NCBI GenBank assembly: GCA_944320555.1
Contig: CALUHX010000012.1
Span: 1-64,000 of the forward strand
Direction of reading: 5' to 3'
From: an uncultured Butyricimonas sp.
Lineage (GTDB): Bacteria > Bacteroidota > Bacteroidia > Bacteroidales > Marinifilaceae
DNA length: 64,000 bases
Shown one piece after another: positions 1 through 7,956 of this stretch (its first letter is position 1; each line of letters begins with the position of its first letter). The translations under genes were made by a program, and so were the position numbers. Below the pieces are notes generated by a model. That model saw only the letters and a list, made by a program, of their open reading frames with translations. It ran no database searches and was not told where the DNA came from.

Positions 1-323
1 GTCGCTTTCATTCCATTAGAAAAGCTGCACCAGCGGACTTAACAGATTTTAGTACATTTATCACCACACAGAGAAAATTTAATCGTATGCAAATCCGTCT
101 TCCGTCTGTCTTCAACGTCCTCCCCATCCAAATGAAACGTATAGTCATGTGGCCATTTCGTCTCCCAAAACAAATTAACCGTGCGGTAGCGGGAAAAATT
201 CTTCGCCATAAACGAACGGAAATCGCTCGCCAAGGAGTCCGTTATCGCCTATGAACGGCATGGCATGACGCTCGCCAAACAGACCATACCTTTGAAAACA
301 ACGTCTTTAGCATAAGCCCCCCC
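1..323. other. left-edge stretch without a supported gene
   Basis: Only a short minus-strand frame of about 64 codons (39-233) is open here. It has a stop just upstream of its first ATG, no recognisable domain, and no promoter box in front. Its sequence (Trp, Phe and charged residues mixed, two Cys near the end) does not suggest a signal peptide or membrane segment. It may be debris of a decayed gene, as there is a broken gene a little further right. I see no RNA gene or repeat in this stretch. Confidence 0.3.
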
Positions 324-1454
324 TTAAAACGCTTCCGCAAACTGAAACACAAACCCTCCGGTGTCTTTCCCGAACCCGTAATCAATACGGATATTCACAT
401 TGTGCTTGAATTCTATGCGCAATCCCAGACCATAATTGGGCAGGAAATGCCGCCCCCGCAACTCTTTCAAGGAAGGGAAGACCGCCCCTCCGCCGATCCA
501 TGCCGCACAACCAACCCTGCTATGAAGATGCTGGCGCAACTCCACCTGTGCGACCATCTGGTTGCGGTCCAAGTAGCGACCCGCGTAATAGCTCCGCATC
601 CTGCTGCCGCCGCTTCCCAATTCCTCCCGCAGCCCCCACGGCGCCTCGCCACAGAAAAATTGCCCGTAGACATCCGTCGCCAGAACGCCTCCCCGCCATA
701 GCCGCAGGAAAGCGTCGAACACCACGGTGGTGCTGAAAATCACCTCGTCGCAGGAGCCCATAAAAGCGGAATAGAAGACTTCCCGTGCCATGATATAAAT
801 TCCCCGTCGGGGATTAGGCATGAAATCTCTTGTATCGTATTGCACGGAAATCCCTATCCCGCCAAAGAAATAAGACTTCTTCTGCCCCTCCAGATAAGCC
901 TCGTCGGCAATCTCCGACAACCCGGTGTAATTCAAATTGAAAGCGACTCCGACATGAATGTCTCGGGTCAATTTGTAAATGTAGTCCGCCTCCCATTTCA
1001 CCTGCCGCTTCGTGTATTCCGACATGGGATTCCTTGCGCAGGCGTCAAACGAGACACCCCAAAAATCCAACGTCTTGTGGAAAAGCTGCAAGCGGTAGGA
1101 CAAGCGGGATTTGTTGCCCCTGAAATTATTGTTCCCCTTGGCCGTGAGCGTGTAGACTCCGCGGATCGAAGCGCTTCCGGACAGGGAGAAGTCGGAGGGC
1201 TGCATCGTCGAGTCCCGGCGGTCCAAACGGTAGAGGGCAGTGGCCGCACCTCCGATACCGAAACTTCCTTCCCTCGTGTAGCAGGGCGCGACCACGAAAC
1301 TCATGTCCAACTTTTTCTCAAACGTCCTGTCCACATTTCCGTGTATCAGACTATTCCAATACTTCCTCCAGCCTGTCCTCTCCAACGAGTCCGCCTGGGA
1401 ACGGGCGGACGGCACATTGGCCAAAAAGCAAAAAGCGGCAACGATATACTTCAT
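324..1454 (-). CDS. outer-membrane beta-barrel protein of the BamA/TamA (surface antigen D15) type
   Basis: About 376 residues with a signal peptide (MKYIVAAFCFLANVPSARSQ). The C-terminal half has the features of the D15/Omp85 barrel: a YDTRDFMPNPRRG motif like the strand-loop signature of that family, alternating barrel strands, a GGGA turn and a final phenylalanine typical of proteins inserted by BamA. There is too little room for POTRA domains, so it is a short barrel-only member rather than BamA itself. The start at 1454 is chosen because GGAGGT lies just upstream and the signal peptide follows; two in-frame ATGs further upstream (1466, 1484) are less likely. It follows the broken porin gene with the reading frames nearly touching, so the two were probably one operon. 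Substrate or function is unknown. Confidence 0.75.
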   Translation of the reverse strand: MKYIVAAFCFLANVPSARSQADSLERTGWRKYWNSLIHGNVDRTFEKKLDMSFVVAPCYTREGSFGIGGAATALYRLDRRDSTMQPSDFSLSGSASIRGVYTLTAKGNNNFRGNKSRLSYRLQLFHKTLDFWGVSFDACARNPMSEYTKRQVKWEADYIYKLTRDIHVGVAFNLNYTGLSEIADEAYLEGQKKSYFFGGIGISVQYDTRDFMPNPRRGIYIMAREVFYSAFMGSCDEVIFSTTVVFDAFLRLWRGGVLATDVYGQFFCGEAPWGLREELGSGGSRMRSYYAGRYLDRNQMVAQVELRQHLHSRVGCAAWIGGGAVFPSLKELRGRHFLPNYGLGLRIEFKHNVNIRIDYGFGKDTGGFVFQFAEAF

Positions 1455-1471
1455 TTTTACCTCCATGACAT

Positions 1472-1910
1472 TCATTTCCCCCACCGATAAGCGATTCCGA
1501 AAGAGAACGACTGGGGACGCAATTCCGCCACGCCACTGTTGGCGTCGGCCACGTCCGTCATGCTCACCTTGTACGCCGCGTTCAACTGCAAACCCGAGGC
1601 AAACTCATAACCTAACTTGAAAGCGAATCCCGTGTCGGAGTCCTTCATGGCGGGCACCCCTGCGCCCTTGCCTGTCTTGTAAAGGTTCTCTTTCCGTCCG
1701 CCCTCCTTGAAAAAGGCCTCAAAACCGAAATTCGTGTAAGGTCCGACACCTATATATAAATACCCGGATTTACGGAACTCCCAATGGCACATCCCGTAAA
1801 TCGGAATCTCGACCCCCAGGTAACGGTAGTGTCCCCCGACATCCCCGCGTTAAAGGAAGTGTTGTATGAGGCCGCCTCGAAAAACGCACGAACAACAACT
1901 TTGCCGCGCC
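1472..1910 (-). pseudogene. remnant of an outer-membrane beta-barrel (porin-family) gene, 5'-truncated and frameshifted
   Basis: The last 106 codons read as the C-terminal half of a small barrel protein (strands such as GYLYIGVGPYTNFGF and a closing FSFGIAYRWGK). Upstream the matching sequence continues in another frame (SFNAGMSGDTTVTW). Adding one G to the run of five G (minus strand, about 1813-1817) would join TVTW to GVEIPIYG and restore a normal porin strand. No start codon or signal peptide is present: the coding similarity stops where the tRNA terminator begins near 1911. So the gene has lost its 5' end as well as its frame. A sequencing error could explain the frameshift but not the missing N-terminus. 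Confidence 0.6.
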
Positions 1911-1916
1911 CGTATG

Positions 1917-1951
1917 AAAAAGAGGAAAAGATTTTTATCTTTTCCTCTTTT
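1917..1951 (-). terminator. rho-independent terminator behind tRNA-Leu
   Basis: A long A/G-rich palindrome (AAAAGAGGAAAAGAT paired with ATCTTTTCCTCTTTT, five-base loop) starts 15 bases past the tRNA 3' end on the minus strand and ends in a T run. The porin remnant starts right behind it. Confidence 0.75.
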
Positions 1952-1965
1952 GACGGTTTATCAAG

Positions 1966-2049
1966 TGCCCAAGACAAGACTCGAACTTGCACAGCCGAAC
2001 GGCCACTACCACCTCAAAGTAGCGTGTATACCAATTTCACCACTTGGGC
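1966..2049 (-). tRNA. tRNA-Leu, anticodon GAG
   Basis: The minus strand folds as a class II tRNA of 84 nt. The acceptor arms are GCCCAAG and CTTGGGC, the D-loop contains AAATTGGTA, and the anticodon arm CTACT-TTGAGGT-GGTAG gives anticodon GAG. A long variable arm and a T-arm with GTTCGAGTC follow. CCA is not encoded. The anticodon arm closely resembles the E. coli tRNA-Leu(GAG) arm. A -7 box lies upstream and a terminator downstream, so this is a single-gene transcript. Confidence 0.93.
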
Positions 2050-2062
2050 ATTTTTAGTGGTG

Positions 2063-2070
2063 CAAATATA
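2063..2070 (-). promoter_or_regulatory. -7 box for tRNA-Leu
   Basis: TATATTTG on the minus strand matches the Bacteroidota consensus TAnnTTTG and ends 13 bases before the mature tRNA 5' end. Confidence 0.6.
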
Positions 2071-2108
2071 GACATTATTTTTTATTTTCACCACTCTTTC
2101 GTCAAAAA

Positions 2109-2882
2109 TTATTCGTCCCCTATTTTTTCCCACACGCTACGTGCCTGGCAATGCGTTTTGTCGTGCTGTCCGTTTTGCAGCCTGTGATAAATAACAATCT
2201 CTCCGCCAGCTTTCTCCGCATGACTTTCCGCATAAATCGTCGTGTCGGGCAAAATCTCATGCTCATAAACCACCTCTATCTCCCGAATGACGTGGGTCTT
2301 CAAAAACTCAAACGGCAAAGCGTTGGTCAACCAGCGCACATAAGTCGCCTGCGTCACGTGCTTGTTAAAATCGATATTGTCATACGTCGCCACAAACTCC
2401 CGGCTATTCTCATAGCCGTCTTGCGGCATCCGCTTGACATCCAAGCGGAACGAGACCATCGGACTCACGTCCTCGCATCTCTTGACCACTTCCGTCACGC
2501 AGGCAGGCAACCGCATCGGGCGACGACGGGCCATGTCGATGACCATCCACGCCGAAGAAGCCTCCACCAATGTCTTCCCATCCTTCGCGCTTATCCGGAA
2601 ATCCCGCAACGCAAACAAACGGTCTATTCCCGACGGCCATGTCTCCACAACGACCTCCTCCCCTTGTGCCGGCATTCGACTCACCTGGATGCGCAGCCGA
2701 TGCAACATCCACGTCAAGCCCTGCGCGTTCAAAGTCGGGACGTCAAATCCCAACTCCTTGGTCTGCACATTGGCCACGTCATTAAACAAATCGCAAAGCG
2801 CTTTCACCAGCAACTTGCCCCGCCAATCCGCGTAATGGAAACGAATCTTCACATTTTCCCCATACTTTATCATCATAACCAA
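2109..2882 (-). CDS. acyl-ACP thioesterase
   Basis: 257 residues forming two tandem hotdog folds, as in bacterial and plant FatA/FatB enzymes, which release fatty acids from acyl carrier protein. The first half has the family pattern around LTWMLHRLRIQVSRMP and WMVIDMARRRPMRLP. The second half has DFNKHVTQATYVRWL, which holds the Asn and His of the proposed active site. It follows murB after five bases, so the two genes are probably cotranscribed. Three in-frame ATGs are close together (2882, 2876, 2873); the N-terminal choice does not affect the fold. A cytosolic role in fatty-acid or lipid precursor supply is expected. No terminator is visible before the tRNA. Confidence 0.88.
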   Translation of the reverse strand: MVMMIKYGENVKIRFHYADWRGKLLVKALCDLFNDVANVQTKELGFDVPTLNAQGLTWMLHRLRIQVSRMPAQGEEVVVETWPSGIDRLFALRDFRISAKDGKTLVEASSAWMVIDMARRRPMRLPACVTEVVKRCEDVSPMVSFRLDVKRMPQDGYENSREFVATYDNIDFNKHVTQATYVRWLTNALPFEFLKTHVIREIEVVYEHEILPDTTIYAESHAEKAGGEIVIYHRLQNGQHDKTHCQARSVWEKIGDE

Positions 2883-2887
2883 TCTTT

Positions 2888-3898
2888 TTATATTATGTTC
2901 ACTTCCGGCTCCAACACCACGCCGAATCGCATGAATACGGCCTTCTTCACTTCGTTTGCCAATCGGGCAATTTCTATGCCAGTCGCCCCGCCTCGGTTCA
3001 CCAAAACAAGGGCCTGCTTGTCATGAACGGCGGCATGGCCGTGCGCCCTGCCCTTCCAGCCGGCCTGTTCTATCAACCAGCCGGCCGCCAGCTTCACCCC
3101 TCCCTCCTTCGCCGCGTACACCGGCAGTTCCGGATACTTCGCCCGCAACGCCTCCGCCTCCCGCTCCCCCACCACCGGATTCTTAAAAAAGCTGCCCGCA
3201 TTAGGCAAGACATTCACATCCGGCAACTTGGCCTCCCGGATACGCGTGATGGCCTCCCGGACATGCCGCAACGAGACCTCCCCCATTTTCAAAACCTCCT
3301 CTCTCACGTTCCCGTAATCCAACCGGAACTCCGGACGCTTCGTCAAACAATACGTGACTCGCGTCACCACAAAACGATTCCGCCATTCGTGCTTGAATAT
3401 GGAGTCGCGATACCCGAAGCGGCAATCTTCCGCCCCGATTTCCACCTTCTCCCCGCTTATGAGATCCACGGCCTCCACCCGTTTTATCGTCTCACCGGCC
3501 TCCACGCCATACGCCCCGATGTTCTGCACGGGAGTCGCCCCCACATGCCCGGGAACAAGCGACAAATTTTCCACACCTCCATACCCATGTTCCACAGCCC
3601 ACTCCACAAAATCGTCCCAAACTTCCCCACTCCCCACGCTTACCCGCACGCTCTCATCATCATCATCCTCCACCCGGAACCCTCTCATGGAAGGATAAAG
3701 GACCACGCCGTCGAAATCCTCTGTGAAAAGCAGGTTGCTTCCTCCCCCCAGCACCAGCACGTTCTCCCTCGACAAGTCGTAAGCCTTGGCGAATTCCGCG
3801 AAATCCTCCCCCTTGTCGCTTTCCACAAAATATTTGCATTTCACATCCACGGCGAACGTATTGTACGCCTTCAAATTAAAATTCTCCTTTACTTCCAT
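2888..3898 (-). CDS. murB: UDP-N-acetylenolpyruvoylglucosamine reductase (MurB)
   Basis: 336 residues. MurB uses FAD and NADPH to reduce enolpyruvyl-UDP-GlcNAc to UDP-MurNAc in cytosolic peptidoglycan precursor synthesis. The FAD-binding segment LVLGGGSNLLF is near residue 50. PVQNIGAYGVE, PNAGSFFKNP (with the catalytic Ser) and a late Glu (LEPEV) follow as in the long, E. coli-type (type I) enzymes. The start at 3898 puts the coding region 25 bases behind a good -7 box. It heads an operon with the thioesterase and diverges from the rRNA methylase gene. Confidence 0.95.
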   Translation of the reverse strand: MEVKENFNLKAYNTFAVDVKCKYFVESDKGEDFAEFAKAYDLSRENVLVLGGGSNLLFTEDFDGVVLYPSMRGFRVEDDDDESVRVSVGSGEVWDDFVEWAVEHGYGGVENLSLVPGHVGATPVQNIGAYGVEAGETIKRVEAVDLISGEKVEIGAEDCRFGYRDSIFKHEWRNRFVVTRVTYCLTKRPEFRLDYGNVREEVLKMGEVSLRHVREAITRIREAKLPDVNVLPNAGSFFKNPVVGEREAEALRAKYPELPVYAAKEGGVKLAAGWLIEQAGWKGRAHGHAAVHDKQALVLVNRGGATGIEIARLANEVKKAVFMRFGVVLEPEVNII

Positions 3899-3922
3899 GA
3901 TTCAGTCATTTTTACTTTTCGG

Positions 3923-3930
3923 CAAAGGTA
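3923..3930 (-). promoter_or_regulatory. -7 box for murB operon
   Basis: TACCTTTG on the minus strand, an exact TAnnTTTG match 25 bases upstream of the murB start, back to back with the promoter of the rRNA methylase gene. Confidence 0.55.
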
Positions 3931-3952
3931 AAATATATCGCAAATAAATCAT

Positions 3953-3960
3953 TACATTTG
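3953..3960 (+). promoter_or_regulatory. -7 box for the rRNA methylase gene
   Basis: TACATTTG on the plus strand, an exact TAnnTTTG match 21 bases before the ATG at 3982. With the murB box this makes a divergent promoter pair in an 83-bp gap. Confidence 0.55.
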
Positions 3961-3981
3961 CCTTGTTAATCTCAAAGGCTT

Positions 3982-5316
3982 ATGACATCATTACCGACAC
4001 CGTTCACACAAAGGATGCGGGCATTGTTGGGCTCGGAATTTCCGGAATTCCTTGCCGCATTGGAGACCCCGTCCCCCACAAGCGTCCGCGCCAACCCGAA
4101 CAAGCCCGGACAACTTTTCGCCCCCGACGAATACGACGGACAAATCCCATGGTGTCCCGACGCCTACTATCTGAAAAATCGCCCGACATTCACGCTCGAC
4201 CCGTGTTTCCACTGCGGGGCCTACTACGTGCAGGAAGCCTCTTCCATGTTCTTGGCCGCCGTGCTCCGGCAACTCCAAGACGCCCGCCCCCTGCGGGTGC
4301 TCGACCTGTGCGCCGCGCCCGGAGGGAAATCCACGCTGCTCGCCTCCCTGCTTTCGCGTGACTCCCTGCTTGTCGCCAACGAGGTCATCAAACCCAGGTC
4401 CGCCGTCCTGAAAGAAAACATCGTCAAATGGGGGCAGGACAACATTGTGGTCACAAGCGGCGACCCGTCCCGGTTCGCGGCGTTCCCCGGAGCGTTCGAC
4501 ATCATCCTCGTCGACGCGCCCTGCTCGGGCGAGGGCATGTTCCGCAAAGACGAGAAAGCCGTCGGGGAATGGAGCGAAAACAATCTTCGCCTGTGCGAAG
4601 AACGCCAAAAAAGGATACTCTCGGACATCTGGCCCGCGCTGCGTCCGGAAGGCTTTTTGATTTACAGCACTTGCACCTACAACCCCGGAGAAAACGACGA
4701 CGCGCTCCAATGGCTGACACGGGACTTCGCCGCCGTCCCCGTCCCCGCCCGCGACACCTTCCCGGGAATCACCCCCACCCTCTGCGGACAACAATTCTAC
4801 CCCCACAAAACCCGGGGCGAGGGCCTCTACATGGGAGTCGTCCAAAAAACGGACGGGGAGACGTTCACGCCAAAAAAAGAAAAGCGGCAACCCGACACGC
4901 GCCCCTCCGCCGGAATCAAATACTACTTCCCGGACTCCCGGAATTTCGTCTTCTACCAATCGGGGCCTGTCATCGGCGCCATGCCGTCGCGCCACGCCGA
5001 CTTCATCCGCCAGCTTGAAAGCCGCGTCAACGTCCTCTACAAAGGCTGCGAAATCGGCGAGGACATTAAAGGCAAAATCAAACCATCCCCCGCACTCGCC
5101 TTGTATTCCCGTCTGGACAAAGACCGGCATCCCTGCTTGGAGCTCGACCTTCCCGCCGCCCTGCGATACCTCCGACGGGAAGACATCCGCATGGAGGCTC
5201 CCCGCGGCGAATGGACACTGCTCTCCTACCGCGGCTTTCCCCTCGGGTGGGCGAAAGAGGTCGGTTCCCGGCTGAACAACTACTACCCAAAAGAATGGCG
5301 CATCCGCAATCTTTAG
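3982..5316 (+). CDS. RsmF/NOL1-NOP2-Sun type rRNA cytosine-C5 methyltransferase
   Basis: 444 residues. The class I methylase core shows LDLCAAPGGKST (SAM binding, about residue 110), VDAPCSGEGMFRKD (motif IV with the Pro-Cys dipeptide) and YSTCTYNPGENDD (motif VI with the catalytic Thr-Cys). The C-terminal third, with aromatic segments such as NYYPKEWRIRN, matches the RNA-binding extension of RsmF-like enzymes. It should form m5C in rRNA, in the cytosol. It is transcribed alone from a promoter shared back to back with murB, and ends seven bases from the convergent TPR gene. The exact target base cannot be told from sequence. Confidence 0.9.
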   Translation: MTSLPTPFTQRMRALLGSEFPEFLAALETPSPTSVRANPNKPGQLFAPDEYDGQIPWCPDAYYLKNRPTFTLDPCFHCGAYYVQEASSMFLAAVLRQLQDARPLRVLDLCAAPGGKSTLLASLLSRDSLLVANEVIKPRSAVLKENIVKWGQDNIVVTSGDPSRFAAFPGAFDIILVDAPCSGEGMFRKDEKAVGEWSENNLRLCEERQKRILSDIWPALRPEGFLIYSTCTYNPGENDDALQWLTRDFAAVPVPARDTFPGITPTLCGQQFYPHKTRGEGLYMGVVQKTDGETFTPKKEKRQPDTRPSAGIKYYFPDSRNFVFYQSGPVIGAMPSRHADFIRQLESRVNVLYKGCEIGEDIKGKIKPSPALALYSRLDKDRHPCLELDLPAALRYLRREDIRMEAPRGEWTLLSYRGFPLGWAKEVGSRLNNYYPKEWRIRNL

Positions 5317-5323
5317 CCTGCCG

Positions 5324-7282
5324 CTACTCGTCCACCGAGCAATAACGCTTAATCACGCTGTACGAGTCCGTCAGTCCCAACTCGCCCGCCTTGCTCAAAT
5401 CGGCGTTGGCGGCGGCCTTGTCGCCCGTGTATATATACAGCAGTCCCCGGTTGTAATAAGCCTCCGCGACGTCTTCCTCCGCCTCAATCACCTCCGTGTA
5501 CATCTCTATCGCCTCTTGAATCTTCCCGCTCTTGGCGTACACGTTCGCTATATTAAACTTCGCGAACACGAACGAGGAATCCAACGCCAGACATTGCTCA
5601 TACCCCTCCAGCGCCTGCGAATAATCCACCGTCCGTTTCTCCTTCTCCTCCCCCGCCAGCGGTGTCGCGTCGTCCTCGATGGACTCTATATAGTCATACA
5701 TCCGCATCCTCGCTCCCGCCAGATTGAACAAAGCGAACAAATTGCGGGGCTCCCGCTCCAGAATCGCCTTGAAATCGTTGATAGCCTCCGTGAACCGCCC
5801 CTGATTCAGATACAGCGTCCCCCGTATCAGCAAATCGTCCACCGCGCCGGGATTCTCGACCACGGTTGCCGTCAACTGCTTGACATACGAGTCCACGAAA
5901 CCCGCCGGATAAACGAACCGCTTGTTGGAAACAGTCAAGGCCGGCTGATAATTGTGCTGTTGGTTGAACACCATGACCCTGCGGTTAAAATACTGCACTT
6001 TTCCTTTCCGCAACGTGTCCAACGGCAAGTACTGCACCACAAACATGTCCTGCAACTCCACGATGACGTTCCTGTCCTGCAGCCGCCCGTTGATGGCCTC
6101 CCGCATTTGGTCGCTCCGGGAGTTGATGTCTATCAGGCGTTGGAAATTTTCCGTCGTGTCCACCAACGCGTTTTTATCTCCCTCCTTCATCTGCCTGTAG
6201 CGCGCCATGATTTCCTCCGCCTTCAACTGGTCTTCCCCCGCCGCGGCGTAATCATTCATAAAAGAACTCACCGCGGCCCGGGCCAGATACGCCTTCACGA
6301 AATCCGGATAAATCGCGATGCTCTCCGAAAAATCGTCGTACGCCCCCTCGTAATCCTTGATGTCCATCTTCAACAACCCTCGGTTGAAATAAATCAGGAT
6401 ATTGTCAGGATTCATGTCCAGCACCTTGTCCAAGTCGCGGATCGCATTGTTGTAGTCCCCGATCTCGGCCCTCAGCAAAGCCCGGTTGTAATAGGCGTAA
6501 GCGTTCGTGCTGTCTATTTCCAGCACGGCCGAGAAATCGGCCAGCGTCTCCGGATACTTCTTCATCTCGTACCAGGCGATTGCCCGGCTCATCAAAACGC
6601 GCGTGTTCTCCGGATTCACCTTCAAAGCCCTGCCGTAATCCGCGACCGCGGCCTCATAATCCTTTTGACGGAACTCCAGATACCCTCTCAACCCGTATGC
6701 CTCGTCCGAAAACATGTTCAACTTGAGCGCCGCGTTGCAATCCATGATGGCCCCCTCCATATTGTCCAGCTTCTCCCGCATCAACGCCCGGTTCAAATAG
6801 GCGGCCACCAACTGCCTGTCAATCCGCAACGCCCGGGAATAATCCTCCTCCGCCCCCTTGTAATCCCCCATGTCCGCCTTCGTTATCGCCCGGTTGGCAA
6901 ACACGTAAGCGTCGCCCGGATTGATGGCTATCGCCGCGTCGTAATCGCTCAGCGCCTCCTCGTACCGCCGCAAATTCTGATAAGCGATCCCGCGATACAT
7001 ATAAGCGTGAAAATAATTAGGGTTCAACTCTATCGCCTTCGAGTAATCCTTCACCGCTCCCTCGAAATCGTCCAGATTCAATTTGGCCAGCCCCCGGAAA
7101 AAATACGGCTCCGACAAATACGGCTTGATGCGGATGATATGATTGAAATTCTCGATGGCGCTGACATAATCGTCAAAATAAATGGCGCTTTTCCCTTCCC
7201 GCAACATACTTGCGGTGTTCCATTGGGCAAAACTTCCCAACACGCAACAGCAAAACAAAATCGTAAATCCTAACCTCTTCAT
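5324..7282 (-). CDS. exported tetratricopeptide-repeat protein
   Basis: About 652 residues from the start at 7282, where a clear signal peptide begins (MKRLGFTILFCCCVLGSFAQ). Longer in-frame starts would bury that signal. About ten consecutive 34-residue TPRs follow (typical unit: A-Y-x-N-R-A ... G-D-Y-x-x-A-I-x-D). A non-repeat middle part lies around residues 360-480, and four more repeats run to the C-terminus. The repeats indicate a periplasmic or surface scaffold for protein-protein contacts. A -7 box sits 22 bases upstream and the long palindromic repeat lies beyond it. The gene ends facing the rRNA methylase gene. No specific partner can be named. Confidence 0.85.
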   Translation of the reverse strand: MKRLGFTILFCCCVLGSFAQWNTASMLREGKSAIYFDDYVSAIENFNHIIRIKPYLSEPYFFRGLAKLNLDDFEGAVKDYSKAIELNPNYFHAYMYRGIAYQNLRRYEEALSDYDAAIAINPGDAYVFANRAITKADMGDYKGAEEDYSRALRIDRQLVAAYLNRALMREKLDNMEGAIMDCNAALKLNMFSDEAYGLRGYLEFRQKDYEAAVADYGRALKVNPENTRVLMSRAIAWYEMKKYPETLADFSAVLEIDSTNAYAYYNRALLRAEIGDYNNAIRDLDKVLDMNPDNILIYFNRGLLKMDIKDYEGAYDDFSESIAIYPDFVKAYLARAAVSSFMNDYAAAGEDQLKAEEIMARYRQMKEGDKNALVDTTENFQRLIDINSRSDQMREAINGRLQDRNVIVELQDMFVVQYLPLDTLRKGKVQYFNRRVMVFNQQHNYQPALTVSNKRFVYPAGFVDSYVKQLTATVVENPGAVDDLLIRGTLYLNQGRFTEAINDFKAILEREPRNLFALFNLAGARMRMYDYIESIEDDATPLAGEEKEKRTVDYSQALEGYEQCLALDSSFVFAKFNIANVYAKSGKIQEAIEMYTEVIEAEEDVAEAYYNRGLLYIYTGDKAAANADLSKAGELGLTDSYSVIKRYCSVDE

Positions 7283-7303
7283 ATTCCATAATATTCGATA
7301 TCG

Positions 7304-7311
7304 CAAATATA
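7304..7311 (-). promoter_or_regulatory. -7 box for the TPR gene
   Basis: TATATTTG on the minus strand (exact TAnnTTTG), 22 bases before the signal-peptide ATG. This position supports the start at 7282 over the longer frame, whose first codons lie upstream of the box. Confidence 0.55.
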
Positions 7312-7342
7312 ATGCATTTCTCCAAACTTCAAGCCACATTCC

Positions 7343-7590
7343 TCCTCTCTTTGTGACAGCATTTTCAAAAAAACGGACAACCCGTCTTCCTACCTTAATC
7401 CCACCCTTTTCCTTGGGTTATCCTACTGTTGTCGTCGCGCTCGGTTTTTTTAGGAATGTTTCAGGAACGTTTCTTGGTCGTTTATGGACGACGGAGAAAC
7501 GTTCCTGAAACGATGGTGAAACGTTCCATCTCAATGACAACGGCGTGACAACCCGGTAATATCTCCGTGAAAAGGGTAAGAAGAAGAAAA
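7343..7590. repeat. long palindromic intergenic repeat, copy A
   Basis: About 245 bp that is nearly the same, in reverse complement, as 47330-47575. The core is a perfect 17-bp inverted repeat (arms 7458-7474 and 7495-7511, GTTTCAGGAACGTTTCT) around a 20-base centre that can itself pair (GTCG/CGAC). The outer flanks also pair imperfectly (ACCCTTTTCC near 7413 with GAAAAGGGTAAG near 7570, GTTGTC near 7429 with GACAAC near 7535). The whole can fold into one long hairpin. No open frame is conserved. It may be a MITE-like element or a structured extragenic repeat; orientation is ambiguous because it is self-complementary. Confidence 0.85.
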
Positions 7591-7620
7591 AGGAAAAGTT
7601 GTTTTATGCGACAAAATTAT

Positions 7621-7628
7621 TAGCTTTG
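7621..7628 (+). promoter_or_regulatory. relic promoter before the ATPase remnant
   Basis: TAGCTTTG fits TAnnTTTG and lies 18 bases before the ATG of the decayed ATPase reading frame, so the promoter seems to have outlived the gene. Confidence 0.4.
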
Positions 7629-7646
7629 CCCGACACCCCAACAGCC

Positions 7647-7801
7647 ATGCAACGAACTTATTATCATGCCATTAATCGAGAATCTCAAAACCAAGAAGAT
7701 TCATTCAAGTGCTTCATGGCCCCCGTCAAGTGGGCAAAACGACACTCATCAAACAACACGTATCGGACACGCCAAGCTTTGCGAGATTCAGGCGTGTCTG
7801 A
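7647..7801 (+). pseudogene. remnant of a DUF4143-type AAA ATPase (N-terminal fragment)
   Basis: An ATG opens with MQRTYYHAI, like the N-terminus of DUF4143 ATPases. The sequence then changes frame: IENLKTKK appears in a second frame, and the P-loop VLHGPRQVGKTTLIKQ in a third, which ends at a stop at 7799-7801. Intact proteins of this family are around 400 residues, with an ATPase domain and a C-terminal DUF4143 domain. Here only about 50 codons with at least one frameshift survive and nothing downstream resembles the rest. It sits directly beside repeat copy A. Confidence 0.7.
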
Positions 7802-7893
7802 TGCGTGAGCGACACGGGCAAAACCAAGGGGAAACACAGCCTTGCAAGAACCGACTCATCCCGAAACAGGGCTCGTCCTCATCTTCCCGCCCA

Positions 7894-7925
7894 TAAAAAA
7901 ATGGGTGGAGCAATCGGCTCCACCC
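7894..7925 (-). terminator. terminator of the kelch lipoprotein gene
   Basis: GGGTGGAGC (7903-7911) pairs perfectly with GCTCCACCC (7917-7925) around a five-base loop. On the minus strand it is followed by seven T, 31 bases behind the stop codon at 7957. Confidence 0.85.
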
Positions 7926-7956
7926 ACCCAAACATAATATGAAATAGAAATTATCT

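Noticed and set aside
1750..1992. Minus-strand frame starting with an ATG inside the tRNA
   Set aside because: Its first 25 codons are tRNA and terminator sequence. Only the later part belongs to the porin remnant, so it is not a separate gene.
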